54,154 nt of DNA. It comes from a virus. A model generated the notes under the pieces. That model saw only the letters and a list, made by a program, of their open reading frames with translations. It did no database searches and was not told the DNA's origin. Shown in pieces: positions 1 through 7,674 of this stretch (position 1 is the first letter of the stretch; every line of letters begins with the position of its first letter). The translations under genes were made by a program, and so were the position numbers. Where the stretch lies: positions 1-54,154 of the IMG/VR virus record IMGVR_UViG_3300042889_000421; one strand, given 5' to 3'.

Positions 1-4
1 TGTT

Positions 5-196
5 ATGAAGATGTCCGTATTGACAGAATTCAAAGAAAGCAATCCTATGTTAGAACTGGTTATATCTGGAGGTGCACTTTGTCGTTCTATCAATCTCGGA
101 AATGGTATTAACAAAGATGGAGGATTTAAAGACGTTTTAAAACGCATACATCAGAGAACTCCTGGGTCGGTCTTAGATAAGACGACTGTTATTTAA
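5..196 (+). CDS. Hypothetical protein, possibly cut by the window edge
   Basis: A 63-residue reading frame ends 19 bases before PhoH. There is no stop codon between the window start and the first ATG, so the gene may begin further upstream and this may be only its C-terminal part. The C-terminal half, with a GINKDGGFKDVLKRIHQRTP segment, looks like real protein. I see no recognisable domain. A competing frame beginning at base 1 stays open to about base 111, so the exact 5' structure is unresolved. It probably shares a transcript with PhoH. Confidence 0.45.
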   Translation: MKMSVLTEFKESNPMLELVISGGALCRSINLGNGINKDGGFKDVLKRIHQRTPGSVLDKTTVI

Positions 197-215
197 TCCT
201 TATAAGGAAATATAA

Positions 216-989
216 ATGGCTCGCAAACCAAAAATAGTTGATACACACTTTGAAGATTTATCGAAATATAACCAAGCAGCTAATGATAAAATCATTCAAG
301 GTGTCCAATCAAATAGACTAAAAATGCGTATTGAAGACCTAAAAACATTCGCACCACTAACTGAGAATCAAGGACTGTTCTTTAATTCTTATAAAGTGGG
401 TGAATATTTTATGATGCTGTCTGGCAGTGCAGGAACAGGTAAATCGTTTATTGCACTTTACAAAAGTTTGGAAGAAGTAATGGACAAAGGTAATTCCTTT
501 AATCAAGTTTTGATTGTCCGTTCTGCTGTCCAAACAAGGGATGTTGGATTCCTCAAGGGTTCTCTTGAAGAAAAAACATCTTTGTACGAAGAACCTTATG
601 TTCAAATTTGTGCTACTCTGTTTGGTAAGAAAGATGCTTACCAACGCCTAAAAGAACAAGGTTATATTGAGTTTACAACAACAACTGCTATGAGGGGAAT
701 GAGTTTTGACAATTGCGTAGTTATACTAGACGAGTGCCAAAATTGTACGTTCCAGGAGTTGGACACTGTAATAACTAGAATAGGTCATCAATCAAAGATT
801 ATGTTTGTTGGTGATACTGGACAAAATGATTTACAAAAGAAATCTTCAGAAGTCTCTGGAATGCCAGACTTTATTAAAATTGCAACTTCAATGAATGAGT
901 TCTGCCGTATCCATTTTACCAGTGCTGATATTGTTAGGTCGAGTTTGGTCAAACAATATATTATAGCAAAAGAAACTTTAGGTTATTAA
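216..989 (+). CDS. phoH: PhoH-like ATPase
   Basis: A 257-residue P-loop ATPase of the PhoH family. The Walker A motif GSAGTGKS lies at about residues 70-77 and the Walker B segment VVILDECQN at about 168-176, followed by the GDTGQ segment typical of the family. PhoH-like proteins are common in T4-like phages of aquatic bacteria; they are predicted nucleotide-binding enzymes with suggested RNA or phosphate-starvation roles, and the phage function is not established. The start is supported by an AAGGA ribosome site upstream. A strong hairpin terminator follows at 997. The length fits the short phage form of the family. Confidence 0.93.
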   Translation: MARKPKIVDTHFEDLSKYNQAANDKIIQGVQSNRLKMRIEDLKTFAPLTENQGLFFNSYKVGEYFMMLSGSAGTGKSFIALYKSLEEVMDKGNSFNQVLIVRSAVQTRDVGFLKGSLEEKTSLYEEPYVQICATLFGKKDAYQRLKEQGYIEFTTTTAMRGMSFDNCVVILDECQNCTFQELDTVITRIGHQSKIMFVGDTGQNDLQKKSSEVSGMPDFIKIATSMNEFCRIHFTSADIVRSSLVKQYIIAKETLGY

Positions 990-996
990 TCTCAAC

Positions 997-1029
997 AAAC
1001 CCATCTTAATCGGTGGGTTTACTTTTTTT
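997..1029 (+). terminator. Rho-independent terminator after phoH
   Basis: AAACCCA (997-1003) pairs with TGGGTTT (1014-1020) around a 10-nt loop, followed by a run of seven T. It lies directly after the PhoH stop codon and separates it from the next promoter. Confidence 0.8.
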
Positions 1030-1046
1030 ACTTTCAAAAGTAAATC

Positions 1047-1075
1047 TTTACAATTCTATAAATCTATAGTACAAT
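1047..1075 (+). promoter_or_regulatory. Predicted sigma70-type promoter
   Basis: TTTACA at 1047-1052 and TACAAT at 1070-1075 are separated by 17 bp and lie about 45 bases before the next ATG. Each box differs by one base from the consensus. It sits directly after the PhoH terminator, which supports a new transcript start. Confidence 0.5.
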
Positions 1076-1120
1076 ACATAATAGTGAATCAATACAATAA
1101 TAAGATAAAGGGGAGGTGTT

Positions 1121-1456
1121 ATGAGTTCAAGATTTATGTCAGCATACGAAAAGGTTTTAAATTATAGAGATGATTTAGGTTTAGCGATAGTTACAGATGT
1201 CAATTATGCTATTGATGATTTGATATTTTCACACAAATGGTTAAACCATCAGTTCACACATCTAATGAAGTTTGTAGGTAGACTTCAGGAACAAAATGTA
1301 TTAGAAATTATGGATGCAGGTAGTTTTGATATATTTGAATTGTTCAAATCAATAGATAAAGTCTTACTACACAGAGAAGCAATGTTAAGAGTTATCAAGA
1401 ACTTCAAACTTGAAGAAGAATATGAAAAGGAACTTAAAGAACTATTAGAAGAATAA
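1121..1456 (+). CDS. Hypothetical protein
   Basis: A 111-residue protein of unknown function preceded by a strong GGGGAGG ribosome site. The C-terminal third is highly charged (runs of E and K with spaced leucines) and is probably helical or coiled coil. No signal peptide, membrane segment or metal-binding motif is visible. It has its own promoter and lies in the early-type gene block. A regulatory or host-interaction role would be typical for such a gene, but that is inference from position only. Confidence 0.75.
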   Translation: MSSRFMSAYEKVLNYRDDLGLAIVTDVNYAIDDLIFSHKWLNHQFTHLMKFVGRLQEQNVLEIMDAGSFDIFELFKSIDKVLLHREAMLRVIKNFKLEEEYEKELKELLEE

Positions 1457-1463
1457 AAAAGTA

Positions 1464-1491
1464 TTGACAAGGATGTCAAATCAAGTATAAT
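1464..1491 (+). promoter_or_regulatory. Sigma70-type promoter with palindrome over the -35 box
   Basis: TTGACA (1464-1469), a 16-bp spacer and TATAAT (1486-1491) are perfect consensus boxes. The -35 box is the left arm of an inverted repeat, TTGACA-AGGA-TGTCAA (1464-1479). The same 15-base string recurs at the promoter at 3549. This arrangement looks like an operator that would let a repressor cover the -35 region. Confidence 0.85.
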
Positions 1492-1500
1492 ACTTACATC

Positions 1501-1517
1501 GGTTCAACTTCTGAACC
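1501..1517 (+). other. 5' leader hairpin
   Basis: GGTTCA (1501-1506) pairs with TGAACC (1512-1517) across a 5-nt loop at the predicted 5' end of the transcript, just ahead of the TTAGGAATT ribosome-site region. Such 5' hairpins can stabilise phage messages; that role is inference here. Confidence 0.5.
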
Positions 1518-1533
1518 ATTTAGGAATTATATC

Positions 1534-1980
1534 ATGACTACAATATCAAACCCAATGATCCAAAAACTTTTGACCAAGAAAGGTCAAATTGCCACTATGA
1601 CTACTGAAAGACCTATGAAGGTTCGTAAGGGTCAATCATCAATAATCAAAACATCTACATTCCAAACTAGAATTGGTGTTGATTACAACAACTTGAAATC
1701 TGTTAAAGAGAAACGTGAAACTGGTGTTCTATCTGCCATACCTAAAGAACTTCCTTATGGTAAATGGTTGGTGTTTCCTTACATCATTGAAACAGAAACT
1801 GATTTTCAAGTTAGATGTTCAAAATTCTCCAGTAATTTCAAATCCAGAACTGTTTATAAAAGAGCTGGTGTAGAGATTTCAAAAGATGAAGCAGAGATTG
1901 CATGTTTAGCATCTGAGTTCAAAGAGAATACTTCAGAAGTGTTCAATATCAAAATCAGTTCAATATTGGATGTGAAATAG
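1534..1980 (+). CDS. Hypothetical protein
   Basis: A 148-residue protein with no domain I can name with confidence. The basic N-terminal half is followed by a segment beginning ELPYGKWLVFPYIIE, a type of sequence seen in unannotated phage proteins. There is no signal peptide or membrane helix. It is the first gene behind the palindromic promoter at 1464, with an AGGA ribosome site, and is followed closely by the HNH gene, which shares its transcript. Confidence 0.75.
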   Translation: MTTISNPMIQKLLTKKGQIATMTTERPMKVRKGQSSIIKTSTFQTRIGVDYNNLKSVKEKRETGVLSAIPKELPYGKWLVFPYIIETETDFQVRCSKFSSNFKSRTVYKRAGVEISKDEAEIACLASEFKENTSEVFNIKISSILDVK

Positions 1981-1988
1981 GGGGGAGT

Positions 1989-2699
1989 ATGACTAAAGAA
2001 GAGAAACAGAAATATAATAAGGCATACCAAGAATCTAATGCTGTTAAGTTAAAAGAATATCGTGAAGCTAATAAGGACAACAAGAGGCTTCAGAATAAGG
2101 AATATCGTGAAGCTAATAAGGATAAAATAAAGGAATATCGTGAAGCTAATAGGGAATATCAAAAGGGATATCGTGAAGCTAATAAGGATTATCAAAAGGA
2201 ATATTATGAGGCTAATAAGGATAAGATATTAGCATATAAAAAGAAATATTGTGAAGCTAATAAGGTCAAAATAAAGGATTATAAAAAGGCATACCGAGAA
2301 TCTAATGCTGATAAGTTAACTTATCAGCAAAAAGAATATTGTAAAAACAGGAGAGCTACCGACTACTTATTCAAGATAAAGGGCAATATTCGTACATTGA
2401 TAGCAAATGGAATGCGTAATAAAGGGTATAAAAAAACATCAAGAACTGCAGAAATTTTGGGTTGTTCTTTTGAAGAGTTTAAAGTACACATAGAACAGCA
2501 ATTCCCAAGGGATATGACTTGGGATAATGCTGGACTATGGCATTATGATCATATTAAACCATTAGCTTCTGCATCTAATTTGGAAGAATTATTAGAGCTA
2601 AATCATTACACTAATTTTCAACCACTTTGGGGTGAGGACAACCTAGAAAAGTCTGATAATCCTAACTGGATAAAATGTCCGATAAAATATGCAAAATAA
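1989..2699 (+). CDS. HNH endonuclease with lysine-rich repeat N-terminus
   Basis: A 236-residue protein in two parts. Residues about 5-115 are tandem copies of a charged unit around YREANKD, rich in K, E, Y and N, probably helical. The C-terminal part carries an HNH nuclease signature: WHYDHIKP at about residues 181-188, then NHYTNFQPLW and a final NLEKSDNP segment, which match the H, H and N metal and catalytic positions of free-standing phage HNH enzymes. These enzymes cut DNA and often act as homing endonucleases. The gene starts 8 bases after the previous stop with a GGGGGAG ribosome site. The nucleotide repeats make the N-terminal part prone to length changes. Confidence 0.85.
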   Translation: MTKEEKQKYNKAYQESNAVKLKEYREANKDNKRLQNKEYREANKDKIKEYREANREYQKGYREANKDYQKEYYEANKDKILAYKKKYCEANKVKIKDYKKAYRESNADKLTYQQKEYCKNRRATDYLFKIKGNIRTLIANGMRNKGYKKTSRTAEILGCSFEEFKVHIEQQFPRDMTWDNAGLWHYDHIKPLASASNLEELLELNHYTNFQPLWGEDNLEKSDNPNWIKCPIKYAK

Positions 2700-2700
2700 G

Positions 2701-2728
2701 TTGACATTAAATTTCACTTCTGTATAAT
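2701..2728 (+). promoter_or_regulatory. Sigma70-type promoter
   Basis: TTGACA (2701-2706) and TATAAT (2723-2728) with a 16-bp spacer begin one base after the stop codon of the HNH gene. The transcript leader contains a short AGCAA/TTGCT hairpin before a TTAGGAATTT ribosome-site region, similar to the leader at 1501. Confidence 0.85.
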
Positions 2729-2772
2729 TATTTCATCGGAGCAATTTTGCTTCATCTGATTAGGAATTTAAC

Positions 2773-3537
2773 ATGTTTTCAGCTAAATTAATTATCTCAA
2801 CTGGTCGTACTAATGCTATGTTCACATTGCGTGAAACATATCAATCATACAAACATAAAGAAGTTTCTATTAGTTCGGTACATTTGGTTAATCTTTCTAC
2901 AAACCCAGATGAAGCATTTGAAAAAGCTACAGCATGGTCTAAAGCTTCGGGTATGGAACTACACACAACTAGACATGATATAGATGATCAACTGCGTGAA
3001 ATTGAACGTATGTTGGGCGGTATGTCAATGGCAGAAAAGAAAGCATTAGCAAACGCTGAACGTCAAGCAGTGAAAGATGCTCAATGGGATGAATACTTAC
3101 ATGAATGTTTAGCAAAGGGTGTATATCCATTTGGTCCACATAAAGCAATGAAATTTGCTGATGCTCCACGCTCTTATATCACATGGGTTCTTACTACAGA
3201 ATATGAAGTAGACTCAAGAATGTGGCATGTCCAAGAAGCTGTTAAACCAGTTTGTTCAAATTTAGTATTACCAACACCAGATCCGGATATGATTGCTGGT
3301 ACTGTTGGTAAAAGAGAAGCATTTCAAGTTCAAATAATCAGAGTTGCTGGGTATTCATCACAATTTGGTTGGGTTAATGTAATCACTATGATCAATGAGT
3401 TTGGAGCGTGTTTAGTCTCTAAGGGTGCATTTTGTGCAGAAGTTGGGGAGTTCTTAAACATTAAAGGAACTGTTAAGGAACACACAATGTATAAACAACA
3501 AGTCCAAACAGTAGTTCAAAGAATTGCTGTAATTTAA
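2773..3537 (+). CDS. Hypothetical protein, possible DUF3820-like and OB-like segments
   Basis: A 254-residue protein. The middle region, with YPFGPHKAMKFADAPRSYI near residues 117-135, resembles the short DUF3820-type motif (a glycine-lysine segment followed by a P-x-SYI-x-W pattern) found next to phage nucleases. The last 70 residues, with the ending IKGTVKEHTMYKQQVQTVVQ, resemble the C-terminal OB-like modules of phage DNA-metabolism proteins. Both assignments are by eye and tentative. A role in nucleic-acid binding is a reasonable inference. It has its own promoter and is a monocistronic unit, ending 11 bases before the next promoter. Confidence 0.75.
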   Translation: MFSAKLIISTGRTNAMFTLRETYQSYKHKEVSISSVHLVNLSTNPDEAFEKATAWSKASGMELHTTRHDIDDQLREIERMLGGMSMAEKKALANAERQAVKDAQWDEYLHECLAKGVYPFGPHKAMKFADAPRSYITWVLTTEYEVDSRMWHVQEAVKPVCSNLVLPTPDPDMIAGTVGKREAFQVQIIRVAGYSSQFGWVNVITMINEFGACLVSKGAFCAEVGEFLNIKGTVKEHTMYKQQVQTVVQRIAVI

Positions 3538-3548
3538 TAAAAAAAGTG

Positions 3549-3576
3549 TTGACAAGGATGTCAGTTGCTTTATAAT
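3549..3576 (+). promoter_or_regulatory. Sigma70-type promoter sharing the 1464 palindrome
   Basis: TTGACA (3549-3554) and TATAAT (3571-3576) with a 16-bp spacer. The string TTGACAAGGATGTCA (3549-3563) is identical to the one at 1464, giving the inverted repeat TGACA-AGGA-TGTCA over the -35 box. The rest of the spacers differ, so this conserved block is more likely a shared operator than a recent duplication. Confidence 0.85.
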
Positions 3577-3606
3577 AGAACCATCTTAACCAAACCGAGA
3601 AATAAA

Positions 3607-3855
3607 ATGAAATATTCAACTGCTACTAAAATCATTGAAAGAATGAGAGCTGGAGAACAAGTCAAACTGAGAAAATCTAGAAATGGTGGAATATCTTCTA
3701 CCACTTGGTGCTTTCTGTGTGATGTTTTATTTTATGAAGGCATTCTTCAAGTTGGTTATGATTATTTACAATCATTTAGTAACAAGATCACTGTTTATTA
3801 TTATGATGATCGTGGTAACAAAATAATTTTAAGCAATACCGTTAGTTTATATTAA
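3607..3855 (+). CDS. Hypothetical small protein
   Basis: An 82-residue protein of unknown function, basic at the N-terminus and aromatic towards the C-terminus. I chose the ATG at 3607 because the upstream in-frame ATG at 3565 lies before the -10 box of the promoter and could not be in the message. It is first in a run of small genes (3607-5165) that appear co-transcribed. No motif or membrane segment is visible. Confidence 0.7.
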   Translation: MKYSTATKIIERMRAGEQVKLRKSRNGGISSTTWCFLCDVLFYEGILQVGYDYLQSFSNKITVYYYDDRGNKIILSNTVSLY

Positions 3856-3868
3856 GAGGATTTATATT

Positions 3869-4192
3869 ATGACATGTTCAATCGGTTCAATAGGTACTTA
3901 CCAGTTCAATTCAAACTTACCATTATTGGAAGAAACATTAGGTTATCCAGAAGATAGCATAGTTGATGTTTGGTTCAATGTTGAAGTCTTTACATCAGGT
4001 GAAAACAGACCATCATGGGGTTATGAGCCACCAGAATTTGAAGATCTTGAGGATGTTAATCTTTTATCAATAGATGTTGAACTAGCAGATAAAACAGTTC
4101 ATATTGCCGATCAAAGTGTCATTGATATGATGCGAGGTTTTCTTCCAGAAGAAGATCAATACTATTGGGATATCGTTGAGGAGGCATCATGA
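3869..4192 (+). CDS. Hypothetical acidic protein
   Basis: A 107-residue, strongly acidic protein rich in D and E throughout. A small acidic protein in an early-type phage block might be a DNA mimic or inhibitor of a host nucleic-acid protein, but nothing specific supports that. The start has an AGAGGA ribosome site, and the end overlaps the next gene by ATGA, so the two are translationally coupled. Confidence 0.7.
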   Translation: MTCSIGSIGTYQFNSNLPLLEETLGYPEDSIVDVWFNVEVFTSGENRPSWGYEPPEFEDLEDVNLLSIDVELADKTVHIADQSVIDMMRGFLPEEDQYYWDIVEEAS

Positions 4193-4452
4193 AAGTTTAT
4201 ACAATAATGGATGCAGATAATTTTGACCATGAGCCTCTAGCAATATTTACAGATTTAGAAGAAGCTATTAAATCTGTGACTATACCAAATAAAACATGGA
4301 AAAGTTTTGAATATATAGATACTTCAACCTACATAGAAATATGGGAACATTCCTGCAACACCTATTTTACTAAAAGCAAAATGGTCTGGTCATGTACCTT
4401 TGAAGATATAGCAGACTATCCAGAAATAACTTGGGTAAAAACTATTCTCTGA
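4189..4452 (+). CDS. Hypothetical small protein
   Basis: An 87-residue protein whose ATG overlaps the preceding stop. The N-terminus (MKVYTIMDADNFDHEPLAIF) followed by a DLEEAIK segment resembles small phage proteins that start with a beta strand and a helix. There is no recognised domain. It is part of the small-gene transcript from the promoter at 3549. Confidence 0.65.
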   Translation: MKVYTIMDADNFDHEPLAIFTDLEEAIKSVTIPNKTWKSFEYIDTSTYIEIWEHSCNTYFTKSKMVWSCTFEDIADYPEITWVKTIL

Positions 4453-4461
4453 GGTGTTAAT

Positions 4462-4926
4462 ATGGCAGAAAAATTATTAAAACAACGGATAATTGAAAGA
4501 TCAATATCTAATAATTGGGAAGATGCAGTTAAAGAATGGGTAGTACATAAGATGTACATGGGTGTTGAAACTTGTACATGTGGTAAAAAAAATATTAATC
4601 GTGTTTGTATTATACGAAACTCTGGCACAAAACGGGCAGTTAAAGTAGGTAGTTCGTGTGTGCATAAGTTCATGTACATACCTACACAAACAGTATTTAA
4701 TAATATTATTAAATTACAATCAGATAAGTTGTTTTTAGTTAAAGAATGTACCTTACAGATTGCGCTTGATTCAAAGGCAATAACACAATGGGATTTTGAC
4801 TTCTACTTATCTGCCTATAAATTTAAGAGGAAATCACCAAAACAAGAAGCATTACTACTAAAGATTAATCATAAACTGGAAACTTTAGTCGGACTGTCAA
4901 AGGTTTCAATAGAGGAGGCAGCATGA
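4462..4926 (+). CDS. Hypothetical zinc-binding-like protein
   Basis: A 154-residue protein. Residues about 36-75 contain CTCGK, then VC, and then VGSSCVHKFM. This C-x-C-G ... V-G-S-x-C-V pattern is common in small phage proteins and looks like a zinc site. The rest is basic and probably helical. Function is unknown; nucleic-acid or protein binding is inference. The stop overlaps the following ATG (ATGA), and a GAGG ribosome site precedes the start. Confidence 0.7.
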   Translation: MAEKLLKQRIIERSISNNWEDAVKEWVVHKMYMGVETCTCGKKNINRVCIIRNSGTKRAVKVGSSCVHKFMYIPTQTVFNNIIKLQSDKLFLVKECTLQIALDSKAITQWDFDFYLSAYKFKRKSPKQEALLLKINHKLETLVGLSKVSIEEAA

Positions 4927-5165
4927 ATCGGGAACCTATATCGGAAGTAACAATAGTAAAGCTAACCACAAGAGAACTATCAAACAATTATATTAGAGCA
5001 AACTTTACTGGTCGTAGTGTGTCTTCGTGTATCGCAAAAAAGGTATGTATTAGTTGTCATAAAGGATTTAATAAAAAAAAGGGTAGAATGCGAGAAGAAT
5101 TATCTAGTGTTATGTTGGAGGGCGGCATTCCTTGTTATGAGTGTACAAAATGTTTTAGTAAATAA
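4923..5165 (+). CDS. Hypothetical zinc-ribbon-like protein
   Basis: An 80-residue protein with CISC at about residues 43-46 and CYECTKC near the C-terminus, two paired-cysteine knuckles that suggest a small zinc ribbon. It overlaps the previous gene by ATGA and is the last of this small-gene run, just before a new promoter. The role is unknown; zinc ribbons of this size often contact nucleic acid or RNA polymerase. Confidence 0.65.
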   Translation: MNREPISEVTIVKLTTRELSNNYIRANFTGRSVSSCIAKKVCISCHKGFNKKKGRMREELSSVMLEGGIPCYECTKCFSK

Positions 5166-5168
5166 GAA

Positions 5169-5196
5169 TTGACATCTCAAACCAGTTTTGTATAAT
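5169..5196 (+). promoter_or_regulatory. Sigma70-type promoter
   Basis: TTGACA (5169-5174), a 16-bp spacer and TATAAT (5191-5196), starting immediately after the preceding stop codon. It drives the two small genes at 5226 and 5429. Confidence 0.85.
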
Positions 5197-5225
5197 AGCT
5201 ACACATTAACCCATTAGGATTTATC

Positions 5226-5432
5226 ATGTACAAACAAAACTGGTTTCCAACTCTTAACGCAGCTTTAGAATCAGAAGATTTGATTGGTTTCTGGGAGTTG
5301 GGTTCAAATGTTTCATATGGACAGAATGTTAGATTCACTACCGAATGTGGTAAACATATCTCTGTATACCGAGAAAATGATGGTAGATATGAAAGACCAA
5401 TTCACTATCAAACTAAACAGGTAAAAAAATGA
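5226..5432 (+). CDS. Hypothetical small protein
   Basis: A 68-residue protein of unknown function, with an AGGA ribosome site. Its residue mix suggests a small mixed alpha/beta fold, and no motif is recognisable. It ends in an ATGA overlap with a further small gene. Confidence 0.65.
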   Translation: MYKQNWFPTLNAALESEDLIGFWELGSNVSYGQNVRFTTECGKHISVYRENDGRYERPIHYQTKQVKK

Positions 5433-5581
5433 AAAGATATAAGTTTTACTACTTTGAGCTTGCTAATCGTAAGAAATTCCATATTGCAGAAATCGTTTAT
5501 ACAAATAAAGAAACTGCTACAAAGATGTTCTTTGATAAGTATCCCGAAACAGAATATCTTATGTTTGCGGTGGAGGGTTGA
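5429..5581 (+). CDS. Hypothetical 50-residue protein
   Basis: A short frame of 50 codons starts with ATG overlapping the previous stop (ATGA) and ends with TGA at 5579-5581. The product begins MKRYKFYYFELANRKKFHIA and reads as an ordinary small beta/alpha protein, with ETATKMFFDKYPE as a likely helix. The overlap and coding-like composition support it although it is short. Function is unknown. Confidence 0.55.
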   Translation: MKRYKFYYFELANRKKFHIAEIVYTNKETATKMFFDKYPETEYLMFAVEG

Positions 5582-5605
5582 TGTGTGAGGTGATATGTTA
5601 ATTAT

Positions 5606-5613
5606 GATAAATA
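5606..5613 (+). promoter_or_regulatory. T4-like late promoter
   Basis: GATAAATA, seven of eight bases of the T4 late -10 element TATAAATA, lies 27 bases before the first ATG of the eight-gene block. There is no -35 box, as expected for gp55/gp33-dependent late promoters. An AAGGA ribosome site follows. Confidence 0.6.
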
Positions 5614-5640
5614 GTATGATACTATACAAAAGGATTAATC

Positions 5641-7674
5641 ATGAAATCATTCAAACAATTTTTACTAGATTCTCTAAATGACAAACAAAAAGAAAAGTTA
5701 GGTATATATTGGGATAATACCCCTAGAACAGCTGCCAAAGAATTATCTAAGCATGTCCTTCCTAATGATGGTGGGGGTAGTATTAATGTACCTCTTTCTG
5801 TAGATACTAAAGAAGATGTTAAACATCATTTAGAAAAGCATGGATTTGAACTTTCTAATTATTCGGAAGGTAAAGCAAAAGACAAACATGGAAGAGAAGT
5901 TTCTATTGGTTCTGTTTTAAAGTCCCCCAAAACTGCAGCACCAGATACCTTAGTTAAGGGTTTTGAGAATGATGACAGAAGTTCAAATATAACAAAAGAT
6001 ACACATCATATTTTATTCTCTAATATACCCGTACATATTGGGGAAGTTTCAACCAACAAAAAATGGAACTCTTGTGCTGGTTTAACACCCGCAGGAAGAT
6101 TCACTCCATTCGGTGGCGGTGCTGCTGCTAAACAAATTCCTGATGCAATTAAAGCTGGTTCTCATGTTGCATATCTAATGCCAAAAGACAAGCATGATGC
6201 TAATGATGCTGCTGCTAGAATTCTGCTACATCCCTATCATTCATATGGTAAAAATGGTGCTATTGAACATTCTGTTCTGATGCCAGAAAGAAAAGTATAT
6301 TCTGCTTCTGGTGGTAAGAATTCAGACTTTCATAATTCTCTAGAGAAGTTTGCACGAGAAAAATATCCAATGCAAGAAGGTAAGATATACAAAAAAGATC
6401 CTTCTGTTTATGATGATGATGGTCAAAGAATTAGATTCAATACCTCTCCAAATTCTGTAAAGAAAATCTTAACAGGTGGATGGAAAGAGGGTATGACACA
6501 TCTATCAAAAGAGGCGGCAATGCAAGCAGTTCAATTACCAGCTGCAAGTATAACTGCTGTATTAAATCATCCTAGAACACAAGAAAATTGGGAAGGGGTT
6601 GAAGAAGGTCATCAAGCAATTGCTAGTCATCAAAAATTAACAGATGCACATGTGGACAAACTGTTAGAATTAGGTAGAGGCACACATCTTGCAGGTAATA
6701 AAAAATTAACCAAAACTCAAGTTGGGAAAATTGCTAATTATAGACCTGAAAGATTTACGGGAGAATCTGATTCTGAAAAAGAAGTTTCTGATATGGCAAA
6801 TGATGCACAAGACAGAGAAACAATCAAAACACATGTGACATTAATTAGAACTCATGCTGATAAGATTAAACCAGAACACGTTAAAACGATGATTAGTCAT
6901 CCTGCTATAACTGCTTCTAATTTGGAAACGGTAGCTAGAAATACCAGTAACCCAGAAGTGCAAAAAGCAATCTTAGAGCACCCAAAAACTGATTCTGGTG
7001 CTCTTTGGAATATTGCTAGAGCTACTAAAAATCCAGAATTTCATAAAGCAATTTTGAATCATCCTAAAGTAGATGCTGATGCTATCGGAGAAGTTGCTAG
7101 AAATTCTACTGATCCTGAGAACCAAAAGGAAATTTTAACTAAAAAGGATGAAGATGGGCGGATTCGTTCAGCAGACAGGAGTGCTCTTAGGGCTATTGCT
7201 GAAAACACTACTGATTCTGAGATGCATAAAGCAGTTTTGAAACATCCTAATGCAGATGACTCTACACTTAGAGCTGTTGCTGAACATACTACTGATCCTG
7301 AGATTCATAAAGCAATTTTAAATCACCATCTTGATGTGGGTTCTAATGTTCTTCATACAATTGCAACACATAGTACTGATCCAGAAATCCATAAAGCTAT
7401 CGTGAAACTACCACAAACAATGAATTCTACTCTTGATACTGTTGCTAGATATTCCAATGATCCTGAAGTTCATAAAGCAATTGTGAATCACCCCATCGTA
7501 AGTAGTGCCGTTCTTGATACTGTTGCAAATCGTTCTAAAAATCCAGAAGTTCATAAAGCAATTATGAACCACCCTAAAGTTTCAGCAGATGTTCTTCATA
7601 CAATTTATAAAAGCACTGATAACCCAGAAATAGATAAGGCAGTACATGACCACCCCAAATGGAAATCATTATGA
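5641..7674 (+). CDS. Candidate internal head protein with 27-residue repeats
   Basis: A 677-residue protein. Its start, MKSFKQFLLDSLN, resembles the capsid-targeting leader of T4 internal proteins (MKTYQEFIAE type), though here the cleavage-like site is LLD rather than L-x-E. Residues about 125-270 form a domain with W-N-S-C-A (Cys about 145) and LLHPYHSYGK, shared with the protein at 11459. From about residue 415 to the end there are roughly nine helical repeats of about 27 residues around NPEVHKAIxNHPKVxxxxL, resembling leucine-rich-variant repeats. It is first in a late, tightly overlapping operon. I infer a virion-packaged protein, possibly delivered to the host; no catalytic function is shown. 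Confidence 0.8.
   Translation: MKSFKQFLLDSLNDKQKEKLGIYWDNTPRTAAKELSKHVLPNDGGGSINVPLSVDTKEDVKHHLEKHGFELSNYSEGKAKDKHGREVSIGSVLKSPKTAAPDTLVKGFENDDRSSNITKDTHHILFSNIPVHIGEVSTNKKWNSCAGLTPAGRFTPFGGGAAAKQIPDAIKAGSHVAYLMPKDKHDANDAAARILLHPYHSYGKNGAIEHSVLMPERKVYSASGGKNSDFHNSLEKFAREKYPMQEGKIYKKDPSVYDDDGQRIRFNTSPNSVKKILTGGWKEGMTHLSKEAAMQAVQLPAASITAVLNHPRTQENWEGVEEGHQAIASHQKLTDAHVDKLLELGRGTHLAGNKKLTKTQVGKIANYRPERFTGESDSEKEVSDMANDAQDRETIKTHVTLIRTHADKIKPEHVKTMISHPAITASNLETVARNTSNPEVQKAILEHPKTDSGALWNIARATKNPEFHKAILNHPKVDADAIGEVARNSTDPENQKEILTKKDEDGRIRSADRSALRAIAENTTDSEMHKAVLKHPNADDSTLRAVAEHTTDPEIHKAILNHHLDVGSNVLHTIATHSTDPEIHKAIVKLPQTMNSTLDTVARYSNDPEVHKAIVNHPIVSSAVLDTVANRSKNPEVHKAIMNHPKVSADVLHTIYKSTDNPEIDKAVHDHPKWKSL

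Noticed and set aside
357-644. Antisense frame within phoH
   Set aside because: It lies entirely opposite a well-supported conserved gene and has no independent start signal.
3565-3606. Upstream ATG for the gene at 3607
   Set aside because: The ATG lies before the -10 box of the perfect promoter at 3549-3576, so it would not be transcribed from it.
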